A DNA stretch of 6,460 nucleotides from a bacterium (GTDB lineage: Bacteria > Vulcanimicrobiota > Vulcanimicrobiia > Vulcanimicrobiales > Vulcanimicrobiaceae): positions 1 to 6,460 of the forward strand of contig JAKAPO010000145.1 of assembly GCA_021807065.1 (NCBI GenBank). Direction: 5' to 3'. Shown here one piece after another: positions 5,810 to 6,460 of the stretch; positions within the stretch are counted from its first letter, which is position 1; every line of letters begins with the position of its first letter. The notes below the pieces were generated by a model that worked only from the letters and a program-made list of their open reading frames with translations, was not told the origin of the DNA and did not search any database. The translations under genes and the position numbers were made by a program.

Positions 5810-6267
5810 CGCCGGCGGCATTCGCGTTCACGAACGCGCTCGTTCCGTTGTTTCCGTCGCTTATCACGCTCGAGGCGGTGCACGTCCCCGGGGTCTCGCT
5901 GCTCTCCCCGCACGCCGCCGCTACGATACTCTGCGCGATTGCTCTGTTGGGACTCGTCTACGCAGCGCGACTGGCGCTTACGCCGCACGAACCTGCCCCC
6001 ACCCTTCTTCCGCTGCTCGCGTGGCTCGGTGCAGCCGTGCTCGCTGCGTTGCTCGGATTCGATCCTCTCGCCGGATTGATTTTCATAGGAATCTTCGCGC
6101 TCGGTATCGTCTGGCATCTTGGCGTCCTGCGCTACTACCGCGAACAGTACGTCGCACCCACGATCTTTTGGTCGCTGCTCGCAACGTGTGCGCTGGCGTC
6201 CGCCGCGGCGATCGTAATGACTTTCTTGCGCTGGCCGACGATGCAGTACGTGATCGGACACGGCTGA
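5797..6267 (+). CDS. O-antigen ligase/polymerase-like membrane protein, N-terminal segment ending at an in-frame TGA
   Basis: This 156-codon segment is strongly hydrophobic, with likely membrane spans at about 5-25 (weak), 40-60, 68-87, 90-110 and 121-144. It matches the N-terminal half of polytopic O-antigen ligase/polymerase proteins (WaaL/Wzy_C type), which attach or polymerise O-polysaccharide on the periplasmic side of the inner membrane. The GTG at 5797 overlaps the end of the preceding gene by 13 nt, so it belongs to the same operon. The frame stops at TGA (6265-6267) right after VIGHG, just before the conserved RAxGTF loop of the family. Homology then continues without a frame change, so this is probably a broken or misread gene and not a genuine 156-aa protein. 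Its start is less certain than the others because no ribosome site is evident. Confidence 0.7.
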   Translation: MRFVTPAAFAFTNALVPLFPSLITLEAVHVPGVSLLSPHAAATILCAIALLGLVYAARLALTPHEPAPTLLPLLAWLGAAVLAALLGFDPLAGLIFIGIFALGIVWHLGVLRYYREQYVAPTIFWSLLATCALASAAAIVMTFLRWPTMQYVIGHG

Positions 6268-6460
6268 GCTATTGGGACGTTCGTGCTCCCGGGCGAGCTC
6301 GCGGGATACCTCGTGATCTTGATTCCGCTGGCCGGTGGCGTTGCTGCAGCTTCGCAAAGCCGCGTAATGCGCGCGGCCGCGCTCGCGGCGCTCGTCCTGG
6401 GTTCGATTGCGATGGTCCTGACGTTTTCGCGCGCTGGTTGGATGGGTTTAGCCGCCGCGG
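6268..6460 (+). pseudogene. Continuation of the O-antigen ligase-like gene after the in-frame stop (3' end outside window)
   Basis: The 64 codons after the TGA, in the same frame as 5797-6267, read AIGTFVLPGELAGYLVILI and onward, with two further membrane spans and then LTFSRAGWMGLAAA at the window edge. Both the (R)AxGTF...xxLAGYL block and the SRAGW block are characteristic of the Wzy_C/O-antigen ligase core. The stop occupies the site where the family normally has Arg, and a single C-to-T transition turns CGA into TGA. TGA is used as a normal stop by lpxD, lpxC, fabZ and the phosphatase gene here, which argues against recoding. If translated separately, a GTG at 6283 could start this fragment, but it would lack the N-terminal spans. 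Whether the gene is truly dead or is a sequencing error cannot be told from one copy. Confidence 0.65.

Noticed and set aside
6265..6267. TGA recoded as Trp or selenocysteine
   Set aside because: TGA ends lpxD, lpxC, fabZ and the phosphatase gene in this same window, and the family position calls for Arg, so simple mutation or error is more likely.
5497..6357. Long minus-strand open frame (about 286 codons) opposite the glycosyltransferase and membrane protein
   Set aside because: The translation is a low-complexity Arg/Glu/Ser mixture antisense to genes with clear motifs; it also spans the in-frame TGA region without any recognisable domain.

Overview
The window is a stretch of a GC-rich, Gram-negative-type (diderm) bacterial chromosome carrying a lipid A biosynthesis operon, all on the + strand. 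The order is lpxD (3' part), lpxC, fabZ, lpxA, lpxB, a calcineurin-type metallophosphatase, an LpxB-related glycosyltransferase, and a polytopic membrane protein of the O-antigen ligase/polymerase (Wzy_C) type that runs off the window. Overlapping stop/start codons (ATGA at 515-518, GTGA at 1351-1354 and again at 4631-4634) and frequent GTG starts indicate one co-transcribed, translationally coupled unit. The lpxD-lpxC-fabZ-lpxA-lpxB order, the cyanobacterial-style LpxB-related protein and the absence of proteobacterial neighbours suggest a non-proteobacterial diderm. Candidatus Eremiobacterota (WPS-2) or a relative is my best guess, made without a database search.

Region 1-2605 holds canonical early steps. 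LpxA puts the first 3-OH-acyl chain on UDP-GlcNAc, LpxC deacetylates the product, LpxD adds the second acyl chain, and FabZ serves the 3-OH-acyl-ACP pool they draw on. All recognisable catalytic residues in these four proteins are intact.

Region 2606-2758 is the only sizeable intergenic gap. It is filled by a roughly 144-bp palindromic element with 20-bp terminal inverted repeats (18/20 matching). The element is flanked by a 7-bp direct repeat, AGCCGTG, which contains the end of the lpxA stop codon and the whole GTG start codon of lpxB. Removing the element and one repeat copy restores a 2-nt lpxA-lpxB spacing, so it looks like a small MITE-like insertion that rebuilt the lpxB start codon through its own target-site duplication.

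Region 2759-5809 encodes LpxB, then a 245-aa metallophosphatase, then an LpxB-related glycosyltransferase. No recognisable lpxH or lpxI lies in the window. The phosphatase has the complete metal-ligand set of the UshA/5'-nucleotidase fold, but carries GNRE instead of GNHE. That His-to-Arg change is the one that characterises LpxH. It is therefore a good candidate for the missing UDP-2,3-diacylglucosamine hydrolase.

Region 5797-6460 encodes the membrane protein. Its reading frame carries an internal TGA at 6265-6267, exactly where an Arg (CGA) would fit, and homology continues in the same frame beyond it. This suggests a recent nonsense mutation or a sequencing error. I saw no RNA genes, CRISPR arrays or convincing promoters.
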